64,000 bases of DNA from Humisphaera borealis (GCF_015169395.1 NZ_CP063458.1:2232001-2296000), one strand, 5' to 3'. Positions 44,013 to 52,896 are shown, counted from the stretch's first letter. Program-made: numbers and translations. The notes: a model not told the origin generated them from the sequence alone.

Positions 44013-44849
44013 GGATACCGCCCGTGCCGCGCCCGCGGCGTTGTGGAAGTCGTTCTCGCCGAAGGACAGCGTCCATTCCGGGCGGGCGATGCTGGTGAGT
44101 TTGTGGCTCACTGCCGCGTGCAGGTCATCCCGCAACCGCGACAGTCGAATCCCCACGCCGCCGGCCAGCACGACATGATCAGGGCGGTACATCGCATGCG
44201 CGATGCGGACGGCACGTGCCAGTGCCCTGGCCGAGGGGTCCGTGATCTTCATCGCATTCAGCGCGTTGGCGTCGCCGCCGTACATCTTCACGAGGGCAGG
44301 CGCGCCGATGTACCCTTCGAAACTCCCCGCCCCGCCGTCGGGGCCGATAACGGGTGCCCCTTCGATCGAGACGTCCATCTGCCCGAAATGTCCGGGGGAA
44401 TCGCCGTCCACCCGCAGCGGGCCGGTCGCGTCCATGACCGCCACGCCGACCCCGGTGCCCAGCACCATCAGGAACAGCCGGCCGGACAGCTTCCGACCCA
44501 GATAGATGTCGTAAGCGGCGGCGGTGGTGTCGTTCATGATCCGCAAACGCGCCGGCGTTCGCCCCAGTGCCACGGCGGCGATGTCCGCCAGCGGCAGGCC
44601 GTTGAGCTTCGGAAGGTTTACCGACAGTGCAATCTTCGTCTGGTGTTCGTTGAGAATCCCCGGCACACAAAGGCCGACGTTGGACGCTTCGATTTCCCGA
44701 CCCGCGATCACTTCCCGGATCGCGCCGATGATCGTCTCGGCCGACGGGTCGGCGTAGCGTGCGCTTTGCGCGGTCCAAAGGACCCGATCGTCGCGCAACG
44801 CGGCGACCTTGACCGAACCCCCGCCGATGTCGATTCCAAGCGAGATCAT
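43980..44849 (-). CDS. ROK-family sugar kinase
   Basis: A 289-residue member of the ROK (repressor, ORF, kinase) family without an HTH domain, so a kinase. Motifs: phosphate-binding LGIDIGGGSVKVAAL at the start, GLCVPGILN, catalytic Asp in RIMNDTTAAAYD, FLMVLGTGVGVAVM and SPGHFG. The usual zinc-binding CxCGxxGCxE is replaced by GPDGGAGSFEG, so the Cys ligands are missing. Convergent with the symporter operon; a role in amino-sugar phosphorylation is plausible from context. The last ten residues (VGSALADGHS) are encoded by a repeat element, so the original C-terminus was probably altered. Confidence 0.88.
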   Translation of the reverse strand: MISLGIDIGGGSVKVAALRDDRVLWTAQSARYADPSAETIIGAIREVIAGREIEASNVGLCVPGILNEHQTKIALSVNLPKLNGLPLADIAAVALGRTPARLRIMNDTTAAAYDIYLGRKLSGRLFLMVLGTGVGVAVMDATGPLRVDGDSPGHFGQMDVSIEGAPVIGPDGGAGSFEGYIGAPALVKMYGGDANALNAMKITDPSARALARAVRIAHAMYRPDHVVLAGGVGIRLSRLRDDLHAAVSHKLTSIARPEWTLSFGENDFHNAAGAARAVSVGSALADGHS

Positions 44850-45171
44850 CCGGCGAAGTGTAGCGTGAATCGCGAAGTACGACCCGTTCCCTGGTGACGG
44901 CGCCCTGGATGAAGCGCGACCGACGAGTCCGAAACTTTTAGCGCCATCCCGAAGGGATGGGTTTCGGCGCGGGTTGCGGGACGATCCTCATGGATACGAA
45001 TACTATGGTCGACCCAGAATCCCACGTACCTTCCGTATCGCGCCAAACCCATCCCTTCGGGATGGCGCTAAAAGTTTGTCTCCCGTATCGAATCTCCCTT
45101 CATCGGTTCCACATTCCAACGCGACGCGCCGAGCGCTGGTATCCTCCTGTACACCTCGCACCCGGAGTCGC
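44850..45171. other. Intergenic region holding a large inverted repeat
   Basis: 322 nt between divergent ROK kinase and the 1,751-residue protein. Its main content is the 39-40 nt inverted repeat pair at 44932-45077. Promoters for both genes must lie here or overlap it. Confidence 0.5.
44932..45077. repeat. Paired inverted repeat, AAACTTTTAGCGCCATCCC family
   Basis: Left arm 44932-44971 (starts AAACTTTTAGCGCCATCCCG) and right arm 45039-45077 (ends GGGATGGCGCTAAAAGTTT) are inverted copies differing only by one extra C in the left arm. Spacer 67 nt. Each arm also has an internal hairpin, CATCCCGAAGGGATG or its complement. Confidence 0.92.
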
Positions 45172-48100
45172 ATGTCACGCTGGATTGTCGCATTCGGTTG
45201 TCTTCTTCCCTTGCTGGGTTCCTCCGCGTCCGCGGCCGAGCTTCGCGCCGGCGCGGCCGCCATCGACATTTCGCCGAAGCAGTACCCGGTCCTCATCAAC
45301 GGCGGGATGACGTCGCGCAGCGCGACCAAGCTTTCTGACCCGATCCATGCCCGCGCCATCGTCTTCGACGACGGCAAGACCAAGCTCGCGGTCTGCGTGG
45401 TCGATAACTGCCTGTTCCCCCGCAAGCACATCGACCCCGCCAAGGCCGAGGCGAGCAAGCTGACGGGCATTCCGGCGGAAAACATGCTGGTGTCGGCCAC
45501 GCATACGCACAGCGCGCCGTCCGTCATGGGCGCGCTCGGCACTGAGGAAGACCCCAACTATCCGCCGGTCATGCGGGAAGGTATCGCGCGGGCGATCGCG
45601 GAGGCGTACAAGAACCTGGAGCCGGCAAAGGTGGCGTGGGGCGTCGCCGATGCCAACGAATACGTCGCGATGCGTCGCTGGATAAGGCGGTCGGATCGCA
45701 AGATGAAGAGTCCATTCGGCGATCAGGACGTACTGGCCAACATGCACCCCGGCCACCTGAGCGTCGATGCCGTCGGTCCCAGCGGGCCGGAAGACCCGGC
45801 GCTCACCGTGCTGTCGGTGCAGGCCGCCGACGGCCGACCGATTGCGCTCATGGGCAACATCGGCATGCACTACTTCAGCGGGCCGGCACCGGTGTCGGCC
45901 GACTACTTCGGCATCTTCTGCGGCCTGATCGAAAAGGAACTGGGCGCGGCCATCCCAGCCGGCAAACCGAAGTTCGTCGGTCTTCTGTCCCAGGGCACCA
46001 GCGGCGACTGCTGGCGACGGGACTACACCAAGCCCAAGCCCGAGAAGGAAATCACGATCGACGAGTATGCCGGCGGCCTGGCGAAGCTCGCGCTCGCCGC
46101 CGTTGCCAATAAGCAGCACCAGAGCGTCGATCTCGCGATGGCCGCCGCCGACATCCGCATCAAGGCCCGGGCACCGTCCCCGGAGCGCATCGAGTGGGCC
46201 AAGAAGATGATCGCCGAGATGGGCGACCGCCTGCCCAAGACGCAGCCCGAGGTCTACGCCAAGGAAGTCCCGCACTTGGTGAACGTCCCCGAGGCCGACA
46301 TGCTGCTGCAGGCAATCCGCATCGGCGACTTTGGCCTGACGGCGATGCCGAACGAGGTCTACGCCCTGACCGGTCTGAAGATCAAAGCCCAGAGCCCGCT
46401 CGCCGGTACGATGAACGTCGAGCTCGCCAACGACGAACTCGGCTACATCCCCCCGCCCGAGCAACACCCGATGGGCGGGTACACCACCTGGCCCGCGCGC
46501 AGCAGTTACCCCGCGGTGGATACCGAACCGAAGATGGTCGAAACCGTGCTCACGCTGCTGGAGAAAGTCGCCGGTAAGCCGCGCATCCCGATGGACCAGA
46601 CCCCAGGCCACGCCGTCGTCGGCGATTACGGCAAAGCCGTGCTAGCCTCCAAGCCGATTGCGTATTGGCGGATGAACGAGATGTCGCCGGTCCCGGCGAA
46701 AGACCAGGTCTCCGGGCAGTTGGCGAAGTACGAACCGTTCATCGCGTTCTGGCTCGAAGGCCCGCAGTCGGATGCCTTCAGCGGCAAGGGCGTCGTCAAC
46801 CGCAGCCCACACTTTGCCGGCGGGCGGATGGTCATCGATACCGGCAAGAAACTGACCGGCGATTACAGCGTCGAGTTCTGGCTCTGGAACGGCTTCCCCG
46901 CCGAGGGACGCGCGGTGGCCGGTTACGTGCTCTCCCGCGGCACCGACGGTGACAAGACCGCCGGCGAAAGTCTTGGCATCGGCGGCACCGACGCCACGCT
47001 CAACGCCGCCGGCAAGCTGTTCATCTACAACGGCGACGGCGCGAAGAAGACCCTCGTCGGCCGTACACCGCTGTCATTCAAGGCGTGGAACCATGTGGTG
47101 TTCGTGCGCGCTGGCGCGCGGGTTCACGTTTACCTCAACGGCAACGCCGACCCGGAGATCAGCGGCGAGCTCGAATCGACCGTGAACGGTGCCGGCACAA
47201 TTTTCCTCGGCGGGCGAAACGACAGCTTCACGAACCTCGAAGGCAAGCTCGACGAAGCCGCGATCTACGACCGCGCCCTCACCGGCACCGAAGCCGCCGC
47301 CCATTTCCGAGCGGCCGCCGTCCTTGAAACGGCTGTCCGTGACACGGGTTTCCAACCCGTGCAAGGTGCGCCCGAACGTCAGGGAACCGTCAATCCTCAG
47401 CGACCCGACTCTTCGAAGTCAGGTGCTGCAGAACCCACATCTGCTGAACGGTCGGACGCACCCAGCACGGGTTGGAAACCCGTGTCACGGACAGCCGTGT
47501 CAGAAACAGCTGCCGCAGCAACGCAGCCTGCGGCGATCTCCGGCATGCGGCTGTCCAAGCCCCTGTCGCCCGAAGAGAGCGCCAAGCTCCATGTCGTCAA
47601 AGCCGGTTACGAGCTCGAACTTGTCGCCGCCGAGCCGATGGTCATGGACCCGGTCGCGTTCACCTGGGGGTCCGACGGCCGAATGTGGGTTGCCGAGATG
47701 TCCGACTACCCCTACGGCAGCGACGGCAAGATGAAAGCCTGCGGACGCGTACGCTACCTGCAGGACACCGACGGCGACGGCAAGTTCGACAAGTCCGTTG
47801 TCTTCGCCGACGGCCTGAACTTCCCCACCGGCCTGCTGCCGTGGCGCGATGGCGTACTCGTCACCGCCGCACCGGATATGCTGCTGCTGCGCGATACCAA
47901 CAACGACGGCATCGCCGACGTGAAAGAGGTCCTCTACACCGGCTTCACCGAGGGCAACCCGCAGCTCCGCGTCAACTCGCCGCAGTTCGGCCTGGACAAC
48001 TGGGTGTACCTGGCCAACGGCGTCAGCAGCAAAGGCGAAGTGACGTCGCTCAAAACCGGCGCGAAGGTGCAGGTCTCCGGCCGCGACATCCGCATCCGCC

Positions 48101-50427
48101 CCGACACCGGCGAAATCGAAACCGAAACCGGCACCAGCCAGTTCGGCCGCAAGATGGCCGACAACGGCGAATGGTTCGGCGTTCACAACAGCTATCCCGG
48201 CCGGCACTTTGTCATCCCCGAGCGCTACAGCAAGCGCAACCCGCACGCCTCGCTGCCGCAGAATTACTACGACCTCGGCTTCTCGGCCAACCCCAAGGTC
48301 TACCCGCTCAGCCAGGGGCAGAAGCGCTACGGCACGGCGTTCTTCGCGCAATCCGGACGCTTCACCAGCGCCTGCGGCATGACGCCCTACCGCGATACGC
48401 TGCTCACCGGCGCCGGCACGTCCGGCGGCACGGGCGAACCTCAGAAAGACGGCGTCATCCACCTGTTCACCTGCGAGCCCGTCCACAATCTCATCCAGCA
48501 CAACGTCCTCAAACCCGCCGGCAGCACGTACGTCGCCGAGCGTTCGCCCGATGAACTCGACGGCGAATTCCTGGCGTCGAAGGACGAATGGTTCCGCCCC
48601 GTCTATCTCACCACCGGCCCCGACGGCGCGCTCTACATCGCCGACATGTACCGCTTCATGATCGAGCACCCCGATTGGCTGCCGGCCGAGGGGAAGGAAG
48701 ACTACCGGCCCTACTACCGGCTCGGCGAAGACCTGGGGCGCATCTGGCGGGTGAAGCCGAAGGGCTCGACCCTGCCGCCGATCCCCAACCTGGCCAGGCT
48801 CTCCACGCCCGAACTCGTGAAGGCGCTCGAATCGTCCAACGGCTGGCAGCGCGATCTGGCGCAGGCCATGCTCGTATGGGAAAAGAGCGGCAATGCCGTC
48901 CTGCTGCTGCAGGATTTGGCGCTGCTCGGCAAATCGCCGTACGCACGCCTGCATGCGATGTGGGCGCTGGAGGGGACCAACAACCTGACGACGCGCGTCG
49001 CCGAGAAGGCGATGACGGATGAGCACCCCGCCGTCCGCCGGGCGGCGGTGCGGTTTGCCGAGAACCGCGCCGATGCGTCGCCGACGTACATGAACGCGCT
49101 CCGCAACGCGATCACCGACCCCGATGCCGGCGTGCGCTTGCAACTGGCGTACTCGCTCGGGCAGATCAACATGCCCGCCGCCGGCGAGACGCTCGCAAAG
49201 CTCGCGCTTTCCGCCGGCGACGATGTCTACCTCACGGCGGCGGTGATGACCTCGGCCCACGTCCACACCGACGCACTAGCCACCGCGATGCTCGGGCAGG
49301 CGGCCCCGCCGACGGCGCTGATGCGCGACCTCCAGGCGATGGCGCTGGCCAAGGGCGACCGCGACCTGCTCGCCAAGCTGCTGCTGCCGATTCTTGGCAC
49401 CAAGGGCGGCCGCTACACCATGCCGCAGCTCGTCGCGTTTCGCGAATTTCTTGACGTCCTCGGCCAGCAGAAGACGTCGGTCGCCAAGCTCGGCGGTAAA
49501 GGCGACGCGCTCAGCGATCTGCTGACGGCCGCCCCCGATGCCTTCGCCGCCGGCCGGGTTGTTGCAGGCGCGATGGAGCTGCCGGTCGAAAAACGGCTGA
49601 TCGGGATCAGCCTGCTCGGCCGCGACGGGGCTCATCTGACCGACGACCTCAAGCAGCTCTCAGCGATTTACGCCCCCGCCGCCCCGGCGGCCATCCAGTT
49701 GGCCGCCGTCCGCGCGTTGTCCACGGCCAGTGCGGCGGAAGTGCCCGGCGTTTTGCTGTCGCGCTGGGCCGATCGCCCGGCAGAGGTTCGGTCGGCGGCG
49801 GTTGATGTCCTGCTCACCCGGGAACCCTGGACGCTCACTTTGCTGGAGCGTCTCAAGAGCGGCGAAGTGCCGGCGACCGACTTCGACGCCACCCGAAAGC
49901 AGCGCCTCGCCCGCAGCAAGTCGGCGAAGATCAAGGATCTGGCGTCGGCAGTGTTCGGCGATCTGGGCGTGAACCGCTCGAAGGTCGTCGAAACCTACCG
50001 CCCCGCCGCCACGCTCGCCGGCGATGCCGCCCGCGGGCAGAAGATCTACCAGGCCAACTGCGCGACGTGCCATAAGGTGGGCAGCGAAGGCGTCGAGATC
50101 GGACCGAACCTGGCGTCCATCGCCGGCTGGCCGCCGGAGGCGCTGCTGACGGCGATCCTCGACCCCAGCCGATCGGCCGAGCCGCGCTACCTGGCCTACA
50201 CAGCCACGCTCGACACGGGCGAAGCCGTCTACGGCATCCTGCTCCGCGAAACGCCGGCGGGCGTGACGATCAAAGGCCTCGACGGCAAGGAACGCGACAT
50301 TCCGCGCAAGCAGATAAAATCGCTGGAATGCGCCAACCGCTCCCTCATGCCCGATGGCATCGAATCAGCGGTAGACGCGCAACAGATGGCGGATCTCATG
50401 CAGTTTCTACACTCGCAAAAACCGTAG
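45172..50427 (+). CDS. Giant secreted protein: ceramidase-like + LamG + PVC-type dehydrogenase + HEAT + cytochrome c
   Basis: A 1,751-residue protein with a signal peptide (WIVAFGCLLPLLGSSASA). Approximate domains: neutral/alkaline ceramidase-like (20-465; ATHTHSAP with His111/His113); LamG/concanavalin-like (495-715; AYWRMNE, EFWLWNGF, DEAAIYDRALTG); a 60-residue linker encoded by an inverted repeat pair (720-775); PVC membrane-bound dehydrogenase beta-propeller (800-1195; GYELELVAAEPMVMDPVAF, DGRMWVAEM); HEAT-like repeats (1205-1600); and a C-terminal cytochrome c domain with NCATCHK (Cys1630, Cys1633, His1634). PVC dehydrogenase plus HEAT plus haem is a standard planctomycete combination; the ceramidase-like front end is less usual. 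The TAG stop lies inside a GTAGGG repeat. The start at 45172 is chosen for the signal peptide. Confidence 0.9.
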   Translation: MSRWIVAFGCLLPLLGSSASAAELRAGAAAIDISPKQYPVLINGGMTSRSATKLSDPIHARAIVFDDGKTKLAVCVVDNCLFPRKHIDPAKAEASKLTGIPAENMLVSATHTHSAPSVMGALGTEEDPNYPPVMREGIARAIAEAYKNLEPAKVAWGVADANEYVAMRRWIRRSDRKMKSPFGDQDVLANMHPGHLSVDAVGPSGPEDPALTVLSVQAADGRPIALMGNIGMHYFSGPAPVSADYFGIFCGLIEKELGAAIPAGKPKFVGLLSQGTSGDCWRRDYTKPKPEKEITIDEYAGGLAKLALAAVANKQHQSVDLAMAAADIRIKARAPSPERIEWAKKMIAEMGDRLPKTQPEVYAKEVPHLVNVPEADMLLQAIRIGDFGLTAMPNEVYALTGLKIKAQSPLAGTMNVELANDELGYIPPPEQHPMGGYTTWPARSSYPAVDTEPKMVETVLTLLEKVAGKPRIPMDQTPGHAVVGDYGKAVLASKPIAYWRMNEMSPVPAKDQVSGQLAKYEPFIAFWLEGPQSDAFSGKGVVNRSPHFAGGRMVIDTGKKLTGDYSVEFWLWNGFPAEGRAVAGYVLSRGTDGDKTAGESLGIGGTDATLNAAGKLFIYNGDGAKKTLVGRTPLSFKAWNHVVFVRAGARVHVYLNGNADPEISGELESTVNGAGTIFLGGRNDSFTNLEGKLDEAAIYDRALTGTEAAAHFRAAAVLETAVRDTGFQPVQGAPERQGTVNPQRPDSSKSGAAEPTSAERSDAPSTGWKPVSRTAVSETAAAATQPAAISGMRLSKPLSPEESAKLHVVKAGYELELVAAEPMVMDPVAFTWGSDGRMWVAEMSDYPYGSDGKMKACGRVRYLQDTDGDGKFDKSVVFADGLNFPTGLLPWRDGVLVTAAPDMLLLRDTNNDGIADVKEVLYTGFTEGNPQLRVNSPQFGLDNWVYLANGVSSKGEVTSLKTGAKVQVSGRDIRIRPDTGEIETETGTSQFGRKMADNGEWFGVHNSYPGRHFVIPERYSKRNPHASLPQNYYDLGFSANPKVYPLSQGQKRYGTAFFAQSGRFTSACGMTPYRDTLLTGAGTSGGTGEPQKDGVIHLFTCEPVHNLIQHNVLKPAGSTYVAERSPDELDGEFLASKDEWFRPVYLTTGPDGALYIADMYRFMIEHPDWLPAEGKEDYRPYYRLGEDLGRIWRVKPKGSTLPPIPNLARLSTPELVKALESSNGWQRDLAQAMLVWEKSGNAVLLLQDLALLGKSPYARLHAMWALEGTNNLTTRVAEKAMTDEHPAVRRAAVRFAENRADASPTYMNALRNAITDPDAGVRLQLAYSLGQINMPAAGETLAKLALSAGDDVYLTAAVMTSAHVHTDALATAMLGQAAPPTALMRDLQAMALAKGDRDLLAKLLLPILGTKGGRYTMPQLVAFREFLDVLGQQKTSVAKLGGKGDALSDLLTAAPDAFAAGRVVAGAMELPVEKRLIGISLLGRDGAHLTDDLKQLSAIYAPAAPAAIQLAAVRALSTASAAEVPGVLLSRWADRPAEVRSAAVDVLLTREPWTLTLLERLKSGEVPATDFDATRKQRLARSKSAKIKDLASAVFGDLGVNRSKVVETYRPAATLAGDAARGQKIYQANCATCHKVGSEGVEIGPNLASIAGWPPEALLTAILDPSRSAEPRYLAYTATLDTGEAVYGILLRETPAGVTIKGLDGKERDIPRKQIKSLECANRSLMPDGIESAVDAQQMADLMQFLHSQKP
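47331..47496. repeat. In-frame paired inverted repeat inside the giant protein gene
   Basis: Arms 47331-47370 and 47457-47496 are 40-nt inverted copies with only two mismatches (38/40). Both contain the palindrome CACGGGTT-TCC/GGA-AACCCGTG. The 86-nt spacer is also in frame. Together they encode the linker reading DTGFQPVQ on one side and STGWKPVS on the other. The same palindrome occurs alone at 50469-50501. Confidence 0.92.
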
Positions 50428-50445
50428 GGTCCGCCTTGGCGGACG
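50424..50445 (+). repeat. GTAGGGTCCGCC element at the stop codon of the giant gene
   Basis: A 22-nt copy identical to the left arm at 43927-43948. Its TAG (50425-50427) is the stop codon of the 1,751-residue protein gene. No inverted partner copy lies close by. Confidence 0.85.
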
Positions 50446-50468
50446 CGATAGCGCCGCGACATGAGCTT

Positions 50469-50501
50469 TCCGTGACACGGGTTTCCAACCCGTGTCACGG
50501 A
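50469..50501. repeat. Perfect palindrome TCCGTGACACGGGTT family
   Basis: TCCGTGACACGGGTT, loop TCC, then the exact complement: a 15-bp stem with a 3-nt loop, 24 nt after the previous repeat. It matches the core of the arms at 47331-47496. It could act as a rho-independent-like hairpin but has no T tract. Confidence 0.85.
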
Positions 50502-50550
50502 CAGCCGTCCAGATCGCCGTGCCGCAACTTTCGCCATCGGAGGGAGAACC

Positions 50551-52896
50551 GTGCTTTCACATACGTTCCGATTCTTCATGACCTACGGCTTGTCGGTCTC
50601 ACTGGGCTCGCTGGCCCTCGCGATTCCATTGTCCGCTCAACCCCTGCCCGGCACCGCACCCCTCGACGACCCTTCCGACCAGGCGATGGCGATGGTCGAA
50701 TCGATCGACGCTTATCTCATGAAGGCGATCGCCGACGCGCCGGCGGATCGGGCGAAGCAGTGGGTCGTCGATACCTCGAGCGTGGAGGCGTACGCCAAGT
50801 CCGTCGCAGAGCGGCGCAGGCAACTGGCGGGCATCGTCGGCCTATCCGATGCGCGGCCGGTGTTTGACGGTCCGGAGCTCATCGCGACGACCAAATCCCC
50901 CGCGCTCGTCGTTAAGTCGGCGGCGTTCGAGATTCAGGCCGTCCGCTGGCCGGCCGTGAGCGCCAATGGCATCACCACGATCTGGGGCGAAGGGCTGCTG
51001 CTGTCGCCGGTCGGCCGCAAACCGATCGCGACGGTCATCGCGATTCCCGACGCCGACCAGACGCCCGAGCAAATCGCCGGCATCGCGCCCGGCGTCGCTG
51101 AAGGTTCGCAGTTCGCCCGTCGACTGGCCGAGTCGGGCTGCCGGGTGATCGTGCCGGCACTGGTCGATCGCGACGACACCTTTTCGACGCCGCTCAGCGG
51201 CCAGAAGACCAACCAGCCCCACCGCGAATACATCTACCGCCCCGCGTTTCAGATGGGGCGGACCGTCATCGGCTACGAGATCCAGAAGGTGCTCGCGATC
51301 GTCGATTGGCTCAGTCGGGAAGAGCTGAACCCCAGCGTCGGCGTCATCGGTTACGGCGAAGGGGGACTGCTCGCGCTCTACGCCGGGGCGATCGACGAGC
51401 GGATCGATACCGTCGGCGTGAGCGGCTACTTCGGCCCGCGCGACGGGCTCTGGCAGGAGCCGATCTACCGCAACCTGCAAGGCCTGCTGCAAACCTTTGG
51501 CGATGCCGAGATCGGCTCGCTCATCTGCCCGCGAAAGCTGGTGATCGACAAGGCGCAGGGACCGCAGATCGCCGGGCCGCCGGCCGTCCGCGACGGTCGT
51601 CGCGGGGCCGCACCGGGCAAGCTCTTGCCGATCGATCCGGTCGCCGTCGGGCACGAGATCGCGCGGATGAACAAGCTCACCGGCGATCTTCCGCCGTTCG
51701 TGCATGTGGTGAACCCGGAAGACGGCCAGCCGGTGAGCGAGCCGGTGCTCAAGGCATTCCTGCGGCCGTTCGGGGTGAGCGTTGCTCCGCTCGATCCGGC
51801 GCCGCCGAAACCGACAGGCGCTGCGGGTGACCCCCGCGCGCGACAGAAACGGCTCGTCGAGCAGATGACCGCCCACACGCAGCAGATCGTCCGCGACGCC
51901 GAGAAGGCGCGGGCGGTTTTCATGCAGCCGGTCGATCTGAGGAGCCGGGAAGTCGGCAAGTTTCTAACGTCGGTCGAGCCGTTTCGGCAGCGGTTCGACC
52001 GCGAGCAGATGGCCATCCTGCCGCCGTCGAAGGATGCTCCCAGGGTTCGCTCGAAGCGGCTCTACGACGAGCCGAAGTTCGTTGGCTACTCCGTCCGGAT
52101 CGATTCGGGCAACGGCATCTTCGCGCAGGGGATTCTGCTGCTGCCAAAGGACCTCAAGCCCGGCGAGAAACGCCCGGTCGTCGTCTGCCAGCACGGGCTC
52201 GACGGCCGGCCGGAGAACCTGGCCGATCCGAAAATCGACCACCGGGCGTATCACCAGGTCGGTGTGAAGTTGGCCGAGCGCGGCTTTGTCGTCTACTGCC
52301 CGCAGAACCCTTACATCGGCGAGGAAAAGTTCCGCGTGCTGTCCCGCAAGGCCGGCCCGCTGGGGCTCACGCTTTGGTCGTTCATCGTCTTCCAGCACCG
52401 CATGACGACGGACTGGCTCGCCGGTCAGCCGTTCGTCGACAAGGACCGCATCGCGTTCTACGGGCTGAGCTACGGCGGAAAGACGGCGATGCGCATTCCC
52501 GCCGTCATTCCCCGCTACTGTCTGTCGATCTGTTCTGGCGACTTCAACGAGTGGACGTGGAAGTGCACGTCGCTCGATTTCCGATCGGGCTATCCGGGCA
52601 CACACGAGTACGAGATTTACGAGTGGAACCTGGGGAACACGTTCGGCTACGCCGAGATGGCGGCGCTGATCGCCCCCCGGCCGTTCATGGTCGAGCGCGG
52701 CCACCGCGACGGCGTCGCCCCCGACGAGTGGGTGGCATACGAGTACGCCAAGGTCCGCCGAATGTACGCCGACCTGAAAATCCCAGACAGGACCGAGATC
52801 GAGTTCTTCGACGGCCCGCACGAGATCCACGGCGTCGGGACGTTCGCGTTCCTCCACAAACACCTGAACTGGCCGGAGCCGGGTGGAGCGAAGTAG
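50551..52896 (+). CDS. Secreted tandem alpha/beta hydrolase (second domain acetyl xylan esterase-like)
   Basis: A 781-residue protein; GTG at 50551 has GGAGGGAG just upstream and gives a signal peptide (YGLSVSLGSLALAIPLSAQ). Two alpha/beta hydrolase domains are present. The first (about 90-415) has GYGEGG at the nucleophile elbow, so the Ser is replaced by Glu270 and it is probably inactive. The second (about 480-775) has FYGLSYGGKTA with Ser640, ERGHRDGVAPDEW as a likely acid loop, and GPHEIHG with His757 or His760. The second resembles abhydrolase_7/dienelactone hydrolase-type esterases often linked to carbohydrate de-esterification in planctomycetes. Follows the giant protein gene by 123 nt filled with repeats. 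Confidence 0.85.
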   Translation: MLSHTFRFFMTYGLSVSLGSLALAIPLSAQPLPGTAPLDDPSDQAMAMVESIDAYLMKAIADAPADRAKQWVVDTSSVEAYAKSVAERRRQLAGIVGLSDARPVFDGPELIATTKSPALVVKSAAFEIQAVRWPAVSANGITTIWGEGLLLSPVGRKPIATVIAIPDADQTPEQIAGIAPGVAEGSQFARRLAESGCRVIVPALVDRDDTFSTPLSGQKTNQPHREYIYRPAFQMGRTVIGYEIQKVLAIVDWLSREELNPSVGVIGYGEGGLLALYAGAIDERIDTVGVSGYFGPRDGLWQEPIYRNLQGLLQTFGDAEIGSLICPRKLVIDKAQGPQIAGPPAVRDGRRGAAPGKLLPIDPVAVGHEIARMNKLTGDLPPFVHVVNPEDGQPVSEPVLKAFLRPFGVSVAPLDPAPPKPTGAAGDPRARQKRLVEQMTAHTQQIVRDAEKARAVFMQPVDLRSREVGKFLTSVEPFRQRFDREQMAILPPSKDAPRVRSKRLYDEPKFVGYSVRIDSGNGIFAQGILLLPKDLKPGEKRPVVVCQHGLDGRPENLADPKIDHRAYHQVGVKLAERGFVVYCPQNPYIGEEKFRVLSRKAGPLGLTLWSFIVFQHRMTTDWLAGQPFVDKDRIAFYGLSYGGKTAMRIPAVIPRYCLSICSGDFNEWTWKCTSLDFRSGYPGTHEYEIYEWNLGNTFGYAEMAALIAPRPFMVERGHRDGVAPDEWVAYEYAKVRRMYADLKIPDRTEIEFFDGPHEIHGVGTFAFLHKHLNWPEPGGAK

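Noticed and set aside
50469-50501. Intrinsic terminator for the giant protein gene
   Set aside because: The stem is strong, but there is no T tract and the same palindrome is translated inside the gene at 47331-47496, so it is better described as a repeat.
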